Of a stretch of DNA of 64,000 bases, positions 44,018 through 51,682 are shown one piece after another. Each line of letters starts with the position of its first letter. Position 1 is the first letter of the stretch. The stretch covers positions 5,332,001 through 5,396,000 of the forward strand of contig NZ_CP114287.1 in the NCBI RefSeq assembly GCF_027111295.1, given 5' to 3'. Position numbers and translations under genes: made by a program. A model generated the notes under the pieces. That model was not told where the DNA came from and ran no database searches. It saw nothing but the letters and a program-made list of their open reading frames with translations. This stretch comes from Flavobacterium gelatinilyticum (GTDB lineage Bacteria; Bacteroidota; Bacteroidia; Flavobacteriales; Flavobacteriaceae).

Positions 44018-44149
44018 TTGTCATTTCGACCGAAGGGAGAAATCACACGCGTTAATAGACAAAGATTGGCGACATTCTGTGTGGAGTTTCTAGTGTGATT
44101 TGCTTCGTCTATTCGCTATCGCTCGGGTCTCCTCCGTCGAAATGACAAA
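44018..44149. repeat. Inverted-repeat element of the TTGTCATTTCGAC type
   Basis: TTGTCATTTCGAC (44018-44030) is complementary to GTCGAAATGACAA at the other end (to 44147); inside, AAATCACAC and GTGTGATTT pair as well. 132 bp, no gene. Relatives at 22839-22885 and 25271-25303. Confidence 0.75.
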
Positions 44150-44183
44150 AATGCGATAAATACTTACCAAAATATAGATTTAG

Positions 44184-44252
44184 TATATTTGTTAAAGAAT
44201 ATAAAGTAGTTGTAAGAAAAAGAATATAAAATAAAGATTTTTCCTATATTTG
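44184..44252 (+). promoter_or_regulatory. Two TAnnTTTG promoter elements before the structured RNA
   Basis: TATATTTG occurs at 44184-44191 and again at 44245-44252, both exact matches to the Bacteroidota -7 consensus. The second predicts transcription from about 44258, right at the 5' edge of the structured RNA. No good TTG box at the usual distance is seen for it. Confidence 0.55.
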
Positions 44253-44257
44253 TCGTT

Positions 44258-44373
44258 CCTATAATTACGACTTTACGGCTAAAGAAATTTGCCCTTGTAT
44301 GATGTGTACGGTATCGGAAACGACCGTAAACGCTGTCGTAAGCGTTAGGAACACTTAGATACAAGGGTTTTTT
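44258..44373 (+). ncRNA. Unidentified structured RNA with terminator, switch-like
   Basis: Fold A: a closing stem CCCTTGTAT (44292-44300) / ATACAAGGG (44359-44367) followed by six T; an inner GTGT/ACAC extension; hairpin P2, TACGGT-AT-CG-GAAA-CG-ACCGTA (44307-44328), capped by a GNRA-type GAAA loop; and hairpin P3, AACGCT / AGCGTT (44329-44346). Fold B: TTACGAC (44265-44271) and TTTACGG (44272-44278) are exactly complementary to GTCGTAA (44335-44341) and CCGTAAA (44324-44330), which would break P2 and P3. TTACGAC recurs at 44386-44392, next to the start codon of the 77-aa gene. This fits a small regulatory RNA or a cis leader. No known family recognised. Confidence 0.6.
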
Positions 44374-44395
44374 ATATTCCTAATATTACGACATT

Positions 44396-44629
44396 ATGAG
44401 TACAAACACCCTTTCCAAAGAAGCCGAAACAAGGCTGATTGATTTTTTTAACCATATTATCGATCCCGAAGATATGGCAAAAGTATTAAGACAAGTAAAC
44501 TGCATTTTAGCGCTCTCCGTAATGCGACAACCCGAAACCCTCCAAATTGGACTAACAAATTTTGAAGACAATTATTATTGGGTCAATGAATTGGCGGAGA
44601 TTTTGAATCCTTATTTGAGTGAGGAGTAA
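44396..44629 (+). CDS. Hypothetical protein, 77 aa, downstream of the structured RNA
   Basis: Not recognised. A small acidic, helical protein beginning MSTNTLSKEAETRLIDFFNH and ending YYWVNELAEILNPYLSEE; no signal or membrane segment. It starts 23 bp after the U-run of the structured RNA, so it may be controlled by read-through of it. A duplicate of its last 30 or so codons together with its terminator lies at 45366-45518, showing the locus has been rearranged. Confidence 0.75.
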   Translation: MSTNTLSKEAETRLIDFFNHIIDPEDMAKVLRQVNCILALSVMRQPETLQIGLTNFEDNYYWVNELAEILNPYLSEE

Positions 44630-44642
44630 GATTTATAAAATG

Positions 44643-44677
44643 GAAAAACCTCGATTTTTAAATGAATCGAGGTTTTT
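44643..44677. terminator. Bidirectional terminator
   Basis: AAAAACCTCGATT (44644-44656) pairs with AATCGAGGTTTTT (44665-44677). It lies between the 77-aa gene and the convergent secreted protein gene. A copy is present at 45487-45517. Confidence 0.85.
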
Positions 44678-44695
44678 AGTTTTTTGAAATAGTAT

Positions 44696-45238
44696 TTAAT
44701 AATCTTCTTCTATAATTTTAAAAGATTTTTTCCACACTCCATCTTTTTTTGTGTAGAGAAAGAAACCAGAACTTCCATATGCTCCACAACAGCATAAATT
44801 GGCAAGGTATACAAATATAGTCTGATCACTTTTATATATTGGATCGGAAACCATAACAACCTGACGATTTATATCCTGATCAAGACATTTTTGAATATCA
44901 GATTGCTTAATTACTTTACGATTATTAAAATCACTTTCTTTCCATTCGTCCTGATATTGTTTTCGAAGATTCTTTGCAAAATATTCTAATTCTTCTGCTG
45001 TGATTATTAAATTTTCATTCTGATTATTAAAATTGAAGATATAAGGTTTTTCAAGAATTGATTTTAATAAATGTTCAACATTTGCCGAATCAATTTTTGC
45101 TGTAATAAAAGTTTCTCCCTTATTAAATGCTTCTTTTCTTATAATATCACTTAGAATTTCTCTCTTTCTTGATTCATATCCAAGTTCTTGTGCATTTGAA
45201 AGATAAGAAATCAGTAGAAAAAATGCTAATAGTCTCAT
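44696..45238 (-). CDS. Secreted protein with CCC motif, 180 aa (paralogue of 34266-34811)
   Basis: Function unknown. Signal peptide about 1-17 (YLSNAQ), then EAFNKGETFITAKIDSANVEHLLK, AEELEYFAKNLRKQYQDEW, VSDPIYKSDQTIFVYLANLCCCGAYGSS and KKSFKIIEEDY. The matching order of these blocks in the protein at 34.3-34.8 kb marks them as paralogues. The gene lies between the complete 77-aa gene and the duplicated end of that gene, which suggests it came in with or was bracketed by a duplication. Confidence 0.78.
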   Translation of the reverse strand: MRLLAFFLLISYLSNAQELGYESRKREILSDIIRKEAFNKGETFITAKIDSANVEHLLKSILEKPYIFNFNNQNENLIITAEELEYFAKNLRKQYQDEWKESDFNNRKVIKQSDIQKCLDQDINRQVVMVSDPIYKSDQTIFVYLANLCCCGAYGSSGFFLYTKKDGVWKKSFKIIEEDY

Positions 45239-45365
45239 TTTTGCCTTTTATTAGTAGAGTGGTTGTGTCTTTCAAAAATATATAAAATTTCTATCCGATA
45301 TTGATATATTAAAAATTACTCAAAATTTTATTTTTTGATGTTCTTAGTAAAATGTAATTTACTAA

Positions 45366-45518
45366 GCGACAAAACGAAACTCTCCAAATTGGACTAACAA
45401 ATTTTGAAGACAATTATTATTGGGTCAATGAATTGGCGGAGATTTTGAATCCTTATTTGAGTGAGGAGTAGAAGTTTATAGAAATGGAAAAACCTCGATT
45501 AAAATCGAGGTTTTTTTA
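45366..45518 (+). pseudogene. Duplicated 3' end of the 77-aa gene with its terminator
   Basis: From GCGACAAAACGAAACTCTCC to the stop TAG at 45469-45471, the DNA is almost identical to the last 35 codons of the gene at 44396-44629. The terminator hairpin (AAAAACCTCGATT here with a shorter loop) is copied as well at 45487-45517. There is no start codon for it, so this is a gene fragment. The part before it (45239-45365) shows nothing recognisable. Confidence 0.85.
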
Positions 45519-45531
45519 TTCATTTTCTATT

Positions 45532-45627
45532 GATAGCGGAGATTTGTAATCCGTGTACACAAAGTGTATTTTTTTTGCTCTTATTATATCAAATCTTTGC
45601 AGGCAAGGATTGCAAATCCGCGCTATC
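45532..45627. repeat. Inverted-repeat element of the GATAGCGCGGATTTG type
   Basis: GATAGCGGAGATTTGTAATC at the left end (45532-) pairs with GATTGCAAATCCGCGCTATC at the right end (-45627) with small mismatches. A central ACAC-AAA-GTGT hairpin precedes a run of eight T. 96 bp, non-coding, similar to elements repeated in flavobacterial genomes. Confidence 0.7.
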
Positions 45628-45657
45628 GGGGAATCAGTAGTGGTTATTGTAGGAGAA

Positions 45658-46050
45658 TTATTGTTCATTTATTTCCTTACTTTGTCCAAGTAATGAAAAT
45701 ATAATATTTTTTGTTTCTTCATTGTTAAAGATTTCTCTTATTTTTTCTCTTAAATCTTCTTCATTATTAATCTTGTAAGAAATAGCATTGTATCGTAAAT
45801 CGCAAGGATAGTATAAAGCACTATGTATTATTGCAAAAAGTTGATAAGAATAATTATTTAGTAAGGGGGCTACAATTTTAAATCTGGTTATAATTTCATT
45901 TGTAGAAGATGCACTTGCGCTTATTGATCCATTTAGTAGATTGTTTGTTTTCTCTGATAAAAAATTTGCTTGCTCAGTTAGTATTGCTCTTGGACTAACT
46001 ATTTTAGGAACATCTTCGAAATCTGGCCATAAATTATTTGAATCACTCAT
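45658..46050 (-). CDS. Hypothetical protein, 130 aa, partner of the EEP-family gene
   Basis: Not recognised. A soluble protein beginning MSDSNNLWPDFEDVPKI, with a serine-rich stretch (NGSISASASSTNE, about 41-53), then a helical half ending LREKIREIFNNEETKN. It starts 6 bp after the stop of the EEP-family gene and must be co-transcribed with it. It may be a regulator, adaptor or inhibitor of that enzyme, but nothing in the sequence shows which. Confidence 0.7.
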   Translation of the reverse strand: MSDSNNLWPDFEDVPKIVSPRAILTEQANFLSEKTNNLLNGSISASASSTNEIITRFKIVAPLLNNYSYQLFAIIHSALYYPCDLRYNAISYKINNEEDLREKIREIFNNEETKNIIFSLLGQSKEINEQ

Positions 46051-46056
46051 GAGATT

Positions 46057-46878
46057 TTATTTTAATATTAATTTAAATTTAATAGGCAAATGATCTGAAT
46101 AAAGATTTTTATTTGGAATTCCATTTCTTGTAATTAAATCTTTTGTCCCATCATTGGTAATTATTTCTAATGATTTTTTTTCAAAATTATCAATTAATGA
46201 TGGTCTAATCAAAACTTGATCAAAAATATTCCATTCTAAATTAACTAATTCAGCTCGACGATAAAAATAAGTTCCATTCGTTTTACGGGATAAATCGCCA
46301 AATAGCCCCCACATAGGATTATAAAAATAATCATAATCAATATATTGAACTTTTCTTTTCTTTTGCTTGGCAATTTTTTGTGACATTGTGCCGTGAAATC
46401 CATTTGCTTTTATCATTCCTAATTCAAAAGGATTCATATTAAAGTCACCAATAATGATTGTCTTACTATGACCCGAATTCTTTTCTAAAAGGATGATTTG
46501 TTCTCTAAGTTGTGTTGCCATTTCAGACTGACTTTCGCTACTAAAATTACCTTTGTCACCGAGATGTAAACCTACTAAATTTATATCAGATATTGTTGGC
46601 AGTGATAATTTTCTAGCAGTTAAGCGATGGGATTCTTCAATGGGGCTAATAAAATTGTAATGAAATTTAGTGTAAATTTTGATTTTAGCACAAAATGAGC
46701 TAGGATGATTAGGATAATAATCACTTGAGCTTTCATTTAATTTTAAAAGTATTTCACTTGGACTAGCAGGATTTTCAGCAAGTATTAATATATCTATATC
46801 ATGATTTTTTACAATATTATTTATTTCTTCAACACATTTTTTGCCATTTGTGTTCCAAAATAAAAAAGATAAATTCAT
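46057..46878 (-). CDS. Endonuclease/exonuclease/phosphatase (EEP) family protein, 273 aa
   Basis: The fold shared by DNase I, ExoIII and inositol phosphatases; the substrate is not known. Visible catalytic elements: Asn in FLFWNTNG (6-12), metal-binding Glu35 in LILAENP, HLGDKG (105-110), the GDFN motif (144-147), and the terminal SDHLP (near 262-266) with catalytic His. No signal peptide, so cytoplasmic. The gene pairs with a 130-aa protein and sits in a patch of repeats and rearranged genes, so an accessory role such as defence is possible but unproven. Confidence 0.82.
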   Translation of the reverse strand: MNLSFLFWNTNGKKCVEEINNIVKNHDIDILILAENPASPSEILLKLNESSSDYYPNHPSSFCAKIKIYTKFHYNFISPIEESHRLTARKLSLPTISDINLVGLHLGDKGNFSSESQSEMATQLREQIILLEKNSGHSKTIIIGDFNMNPFELGMIKANGFHGTMSQKIAKQKKRKVQYIDYDYFYNPMWGLFGDLSRKTNGTYFYRRAELVNLEWNIFDQVLIRPSLIDNFEKKSLEIITNDGTKDLITRNGIPNKNLYSDHLPIKFKLILK

Positions 46879-47057
46879 AGTTACATTTTGTATTATGTGT
46901 AGTTTTCAAATATATTTATTTTTTTCTACAATTGTAAGAGGATTTTGAATTTAAAACTAAAGGATTTTTTTATTAACAATAAGAAAAGCTATATAAGTTA
47001 AAAAAAATGAGGGAATTTAGATATAAAATTGTGGTTGAACCTTTTATTTTCTACTTT

Positions 47058-47092
47058 TAAAAAAAACAGCCCCCAAATTAATGAGAGCTGTT
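47058..47092 (-). terminator. Terminator of the third RND operon
   Basis: On the minus strand AACAGC, loop, GCTGTT is followed by a T-rich run. It lies about 80 bp after the adaptor stop. The rest of 46879-47169 is AT-rich and shows no gene. Confidence 0.75.
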
Positions 47093-47169
47093 AAGGCAAA
47101 TTTTAGATTTGCACTCCGAAGAATGCGTACAGTAATTGGTAATCTACTAAAAAGAAGACTAAACGCAGG

Positions 47170-48255
47170 TTATTCGTTTATGACATCGCCTTCTTTAGTT
47201 TCTTCGCTGGCGATTTTTACCAGTTTATCTTGTGGGTTTAAGTCACCGAAAATTTCGATTTTATCTTCGATTTCTCTTCCTTTTTTAATGTCAACTCTTG
47301 TTGCTTTTTTGTTTACTACTTTTACCACATAAATTCCTTCTGCAGAACTTACTACTGCCGATTTTGGAACTACATACGTGCTGTCTTTCGCGTTAAGCGG
47401 TAAAAGAACTTCGGCAACCATTCCAGGCAATAAATTTCCTTTGGTGTTGTGAACATCCATTTCAACTCTTTCAGAACGAAGTTTTAAATCTAAAGCGCCA
47501 GACATTCTGGTAATTTTAGCTGAGAAAGTTTCTGGCAATGATTTTACATTAAAACTCATTTCGTCTCCTGTATGCAAATATCCTGTGTACAATTCCGGAA
47601 CAGAAACCGCCAAACGTAATTTAGACTGCTCTTGAATCGTTAATAAAGGCAAATCTGAACCTTTTCCTGCCGGGCCAACAAATGTTCCTAAATTGACATT
47701 TCTTGCTGCTACAACGCCATCAAAAGGAGCACGGATTTCTAAATAACCTCTCATAATCGAGATTTCTTTGTGCGCAGCAATTGCAGCCTGGTATTGTGCG
47801 TAATCAGAATTTTTCTTTCCGTTCGCCATTTCTAAATCATTTTTAGAAATAGTTCCTTCTACTTTGCTTGTTTCGTACAAACGGTTGTAGGTGCTTTTGC
47901 TGGTTGCATAAATCGCTTCCATAGATTTCAATCTAGATTCGGCAGCAGCTAATTGTGAACTGATCTCAGGCGCTTCTAAAACAATTAAAAGCTGTCCTTT
48001 TTTTACTTTAGTTCCAATATCAACTTTTAAAGTTTTTACGAAACTGCTCACTTTTGCATACAAATCAACTTGTTGAAAGCCTGTTAATTCAGCTGGTAAA
48101 CGCAATTCAGTTGTTAGTTTTTCTTTCGATAAAAGGAAAGTTTCAACTTTAGGTTCGATTTCTGGTTTCGCAGTTTCTTCTTTTTTCTTTTCACAGCTGC
48201 TTAGTGCCATTAAAGCGGTGAATAATATTGCGATTGATTTTATATTATTTTTCAT
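47170..48255 (-). CDS. RND periplasmic adaptor, third pump
   Basis: A 361-aa lipoprotein adaptor with lipobox LSSC (Cys21) and a charged linker KKKEETAKPEIEPK. Barrel-sandwich pieces: QQVDLYAKVSSFVKTLKVDIGTKVKKGQLLIVLEAPE and YLEIRAPFDGVVAARNVNLGTFVG; C-terminal part TYVVPKSAVVSSAEGIYVVKV. Placed last in the operon, after the permease, the reverse of the order in the first pump. Confidence 0.92.
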   Translation of the reverse strand: MKNNIKSIAILFTALMALSSCEKKKEETAKPEIEPKVETFLLSKEKLTTELRLPAELTGFQQVDLYAKVSSFVKTLKVDIGTKVKKGQLLIVLEAPEISSQLAAAESRLKSMEAIYATSKSTYNRLYETSKVEGTISKNDLEMANGKKNSDYAQYQAAIAAHKEISIMRGYLEIRAPFDGVVAARNVNLGTFVGPAGKGSDLPLLTIQEQSKLRLAVSVPELYTGYLHTGDEMSFNVKSLPETFSAKITRMSGALDLKLRSERVEMDVHNTKGNLLPGMVAEVLLPLNAKDSTYVVPKSAVVSSAEGIYVVKVVNKKATRVDIKKGREIEDKIEIFGDLNPQDKLVKIASEETKEGDVINE

Positions 48256-48332
48256 TTTTTGGTTTTATATATGTTTTATAAGTATATGGAAAGTATAAAA
48301 GTTATCGAAGTATTTTCGTGACGATTGTGCTT

Positions 48333-48399
48333 TCGACTTTATGACTTTCCAACTTTCCAACTTTACGACTTTAATGACTTTACGACTTTCCAACTTTAG
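48333..48399. repeat. Short ACTTT-type tandem repeats overlapping the permease stop
   Basis: ACTTTATGACTTTCCAACTT, then TCCAACTTTACGACTTTAAT and GACTTTACGACTTTCCAACT: 7-8-base words repeated about eight times. The last copies run into the end of the permease gene, whose final residues (SKVGKS) and stop codon are encoded by the repeat. Confidence 0.75.
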
Positions 48400-51300
48400 A
48401 CTTACTAATCGATGAGATATAATGGATGCTTTCTTCGTCTTCAGGATCTAAAGAAACAGATTGTGTCGATGTTTTTTCTTGTGCCCATGCAAATATTTGC
48501 GGCAAGATCAATAATACGGCAAAAGTAGAAAATAATAGTCCACCGATAACCGCTCTTCCTAACGGAGAAACTTGATCGCCACCTTCTCCGTGTCCGATTG
48601 CCATTGGCAGCATACCCATAATCATCGCAACAGAAGTCATGATAATTGGACGAAGACGCAACGCAGCTGCTTCACGAGCCGATTCTAAGGCATTTCCATT
48701 TATTTTACGCAATTGCTCGGCATTGGTCACCAAAAGTACGGCGTTGGCAATAGAAACCCCAACCGACATGATAATTCCCATATACGATTGTAAGTTCAAT
48801 GTAGAACCAGTTAAAGTCAGCATTAATAATGATCCTAAAACTACGGCAGGAACTGTTGTTAAGATTACCAGCGAAACTTTGAACGATTGGAAATTAGCGG
48901 CCAACATTAAGAAGATTACGAATACGGCAACCAATAACCCCGTTTGTAAACTGCTTAATGTTTCTGTCAATACAGTACTTAGTCCAATTGGCGTTATAAA
49001 CAAACCACGTGGCAAATCGCCAAGAGAACTAATTGTTTTGCTCACATCTTTTGATGCCGTACCTAAATCGGTTTGGTAGATGTTTGCCGTAACGGTAATG
49101 TATGGCATGGCCCCTAAATTGTCATTTTCACCACTTACAAAGCCCGGTGTAATTTTGGCAACGTCACTTAAAACAGGACGAAGCGAATTCTTTAATACAG
49201 GAATTTCTCCAATATCGGTTTTGCTTTTCATTTTGTTTAAAGGTACTTGAACCTGAACAGAATACGATAATCCTGCTTTTTCATCAACCCAGTTATTTTT
49301 TTCTGTATAACGAGAAGATGAGGTCGAAGCAACAAGCGAACGAGAAATATCATTCATATCCACTCCTAATTCGGCAGCACGAGTTCTGTCAATATCAATA
49401 TTCATTGCCGGATAATGAATTGGCTGACCAATTTGTACGTCTCTGAAATACGAAATTGCTTTTAATTTGTCTACGATTTGAGTCGCGTACAATTCGTTTT
49501 TCTTTTTATCTTTTCCGGCAACTCGAATCTCGATTGGAGTAGGAGACCCCTGGCTTAAAACTTTATCGGTCAATTCGATTGGCTCAAAAGAAAGTTTCGT
49601 ATCAGGAAGTACTTTTTTCAATCTTGCTCTAAATTCATCTTTAAAGTCGTCCATGTCTGCCTCGTAGTCTTTTAAACTCACTTGGAAAACCGCTTCGTGA
49701 GAACCTGCCATGAATAAATAAATCGGGTTGATCGAGAAAAGGGAAGGGTGCTGTCCCACATATACAGATGTAATTCCGATATGCTCTTTTCCAACCATTT
49801 TTTCCAATTCTTTCAAAACAACTCTGGCTTGTTCTTCTGTTCTTTCCAAACGCGTTCCGTCAACCGCACGCATTCTCAACTGAAACTGACTTGAATTGGT
49901 TCTTGGAAAAACATCTTTTCCGATGAAATTAATAAACAAAACAGCCACAAGAATAGATCCCGTTAAATAGATAATTGTTGTTGCTTTTTTATGAACAAAC
50001 AAACGATCTAAAAGCCGCATGAAACGATTTCTGAATTTTTCGAAACCAGATACTTTTCCATCATTGTTGAAATCTTCTCTTTCGACCATATCCTTTTTCT
50101 GACCAATTAAATTTTGCTCAGATTCCGGTGTTAATCCGCAGGCATTAAATTCTGCTTCGTCGTCTGTGATGTTGGGTTCGTGTGCATGTTTTGTATGTGC
50201 TTTCATCATCCAGTTGGCCATTACAGGTACAAAAGTCTGAGACAATAAGAACGAAATAACCATAGAGAAACCAATTGCTAAAGCCAAAGGCAGGAACAAC
50301 GCTCCCGGAATACCAACCATTGTAAATGCTGGCGCAAATACGGCTAGAATACAAAGTAAGATCAATAATTTAGGCAAAGCAATTTCCTGACAGGCATCCC
50401 AAATGGCGAGTGCTTTTGGTTTTCCCATGTCGAGATGCTGGTGAATATTTTCGATGGTTACGGTACTTTCGTCCACCAAAATACCAATTGCAAGTGCTAA
50501 TCCTGATAATGACATCAAGTTGATCGTTTGTCCAAATAATTTTAGGAATAAAACCCCGGAAATAATCGAAATTGGAATCGTCATAATTACAATTAACGCC
50601 GCACGACGGTCACCCAAGAATAACAATACCATTAATCCCGTTAAAACCGCACCAATAATTCCTTCCGTAATCAAACTTTTTACCGAGTTGATTACATAAA
50701 CCGATTGGTCAAATTCGTAGGTAATATTTACATCTTCAGGAAGTGTACTTTGAATTTTAGGCAATTCTTTTTTCAATTTTTGAACCACATCCCAAGTCGA
50801 AGCATCTCCCGCTTTTGCGATACTGATGTAAACCGAACGTTTTCCGTTTACTAAAGCGTAACCTGCTGTAATATCGGCACCATCTTTTACAGAGGCAACA
50901 TCGCCTAATTTTAAGTTTTGAACGCCGCCTTTGAATAACGGAATCTGCTCAAAATCTTTAACTTCTTTAATGGTATTATTCGTTGGTGTAATATAGTTTT
51001 TGTCGCCCATACGCACGTTTCCAGATGGCGCCGTTTGGTTGTTCAAACGAATCGCCTCTACGATTTGGTCTGGCGTCATATTATGCGAACGCAATAAATC
51101 CGGATCAACGTTAATCTCAATTGTTCTTGGACTTCCTCCAAAAGGTGCCGGAGATAATAAACCGGGAATTGCAGTAAATGAAGCACGAACATAAACGTTG
51201 GCTAAATCCTGTAATTCGTTGTTTGATCTAATTTTAGAACTCAAAACCAATTGTCCGATTGGAAGAGAAGAAGCATCAAAACGAATGATAAACGGTGGCT

Positions 51301-51670
51301 GTGTTCCCGGAGGAAAGGCCGCCTGGATTCTGTTCGAAAGCGCACTTAACTCGGCAGCCGCCTGAGCCATGTTCGTTCCTTCGTAATAGGTTAATTTCAT
51401 AATCATTAACCCCTGAATATTTTTAGTTTCTACCGATTTGATACCGTTCGAGAAAGGTAAAACGTTTACGTAGTTTTTGGCAAAATAAGCTTCCATCTGG
51501 TCTGGTGTGTAACCTCCAAACGGATGCGCGATATAGATAACCGGCAAATTCATTTTTGGTAAAATATCTACCTTAATGTCTTTGATGGCACCAATTCCGA
51601 AGAAAAATAGACCCGCAACCAATACTAATATGGAAATGGGTTTGCGGAGTGCAAAACGTATTAAATTCAT
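48380..51670 (-). CDS. RND efflux permease, third pump, with an EF-hand loop
   Basis: A 1096-aa permease beginning MNLIRFALRKPISILVLVAG. The fourth-helix relay motif is GILVDESTVTIENIH with Asp400-Glu401, as in an AcrB-related subgroup of unknown specificity. Between the sixth and seventh helices there is an extra linker of about 50 residues (about 505-555). It contains EDFNNDGKVSGFEKF; positions 533-544 (D-x-N-x-D-G-x-V-x-x-x-E) are a complete EF-hand calcium loop. The second half is conventional (SLQTGLLVAVFVIFLMLAANF, MIMGMLPMAIGHGEGG). Middle gene of a TolC-permease-adaptor operon. Confidence 0.92.
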   Translation of the reverse strand: MNLIRFALRKPISILVLVAGLFFFGIGAIKDIKVDILPKMNLPVIYIAHPFGGYTPDQMEAYFAKNYVNVLPFSNGIKSVETKNIQGLMIMKLTYYEGTNMAQAAAELSALSNRIQAAFPPGTQPPFIIRFDASSLPIGQLVLSSKIRSNNELQDLANVYVRASFTAIPGLLSPAPFGGSPRTIEINVDPDLLRSHNMTPDQIVEAIRLNNQTAPSGNVRMGDKNYITPTNNTIKEVKDFEQIPLFKGGVQNLKLGDVASVKDGADITAGYALVNGKRSVYISIAKAGDASTWDVVQKLKKELPKIQSTLPEDVNITYEFDQSVYVINSVKSLITEGIIGAVLTGLMVLLFLGDRRAALIVIMTIPISIISGVLFLKLFGQTINLMSLSGLALAIGILVDESTVTIENIHQHLDMGKPKALAIWDACQEIALPKLLILLCILAVFAPAFTMVGIPGALFLPLALAIGFSMVISFLLSQTFVPVMANWMMKAHTKHAHEPNITDDEAEFNACGLTPESEQNLIGQKKDMVEREDFNNDGKVSGFEKFRNRFMRLLDRLFVHKKATTIIYLTGSILVAVLFINFIGKDVFPRTNSSQFQLRMRAVDGTRLERTEEQARVVLKELEKMVGKEHIGITSVYVGQHPSLFSINPIYLFMAGSHEAVFQVSLKDYEADMDDFKDEFRARLKKVLPDTKLSFEPIELTDKVLSQGSPTPIEIRVAGKDKKKNELYATQIVDKLKAISYFRDVQIGQPIHYPAMNIDIDRTRAAELGVDMNDISRSLVASTSSSRYTEKNNWVDEKAGLSYSVQVQVPLNKMKSKTDIGEIPVLKNSLRPVLSDVAKITPGFVSGENDNLGAMPYITVTANIYQTDLGTASKDVSKTISSLGDLPRGLFITPIGLSTVLTETLSSLQTGLLVAVFVIFLMLAANFQSFKVSLVILTTVPAVVLGSLLMLTLTGSTLNLQSYMGIIMSVGVSIANAVLLVTNAEQLRKINGNALESAREAAALRLRPIIMTSVAMIMGMLPMAIGHGEGGDQVSPLGRAVIGGLLFSTFAVLLILPQIFAWAQEKTSTQSVSLDPEDEESIHYISSISKSKVGKS

Positions 51671-51682
51671 TAGGATTTATAA

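Noticed and set aside
43807..44046. 79-aa minus-strand ORF
   Set aside because: Overlaps the end of the PfpI-family gene and a repeat element; no independent support.
44164..44364. 66-aa minus-strand ORF over the structured RNA
   Set aside because: Chance frame opposite the stems; the RNA structure and promoter are on the plus strand.
44291..44367. tRNA gene
   Set aside because: A terminal stem plus two hairpins suggests a cloverleaf, but there is no T-loop TTCRA, no D-loop GG, and it ends in a U-run.
44258..44373. Retron msr-msd element
   Set aside because: There is structure and flanking repeats but no reverse transcriptase gene nearby.
44018..47000. Genomic island with integrase and attachment sites
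   Set aside because: Repeats and rearranged genes are present but no integrase, tRNA end or clear att repeats.
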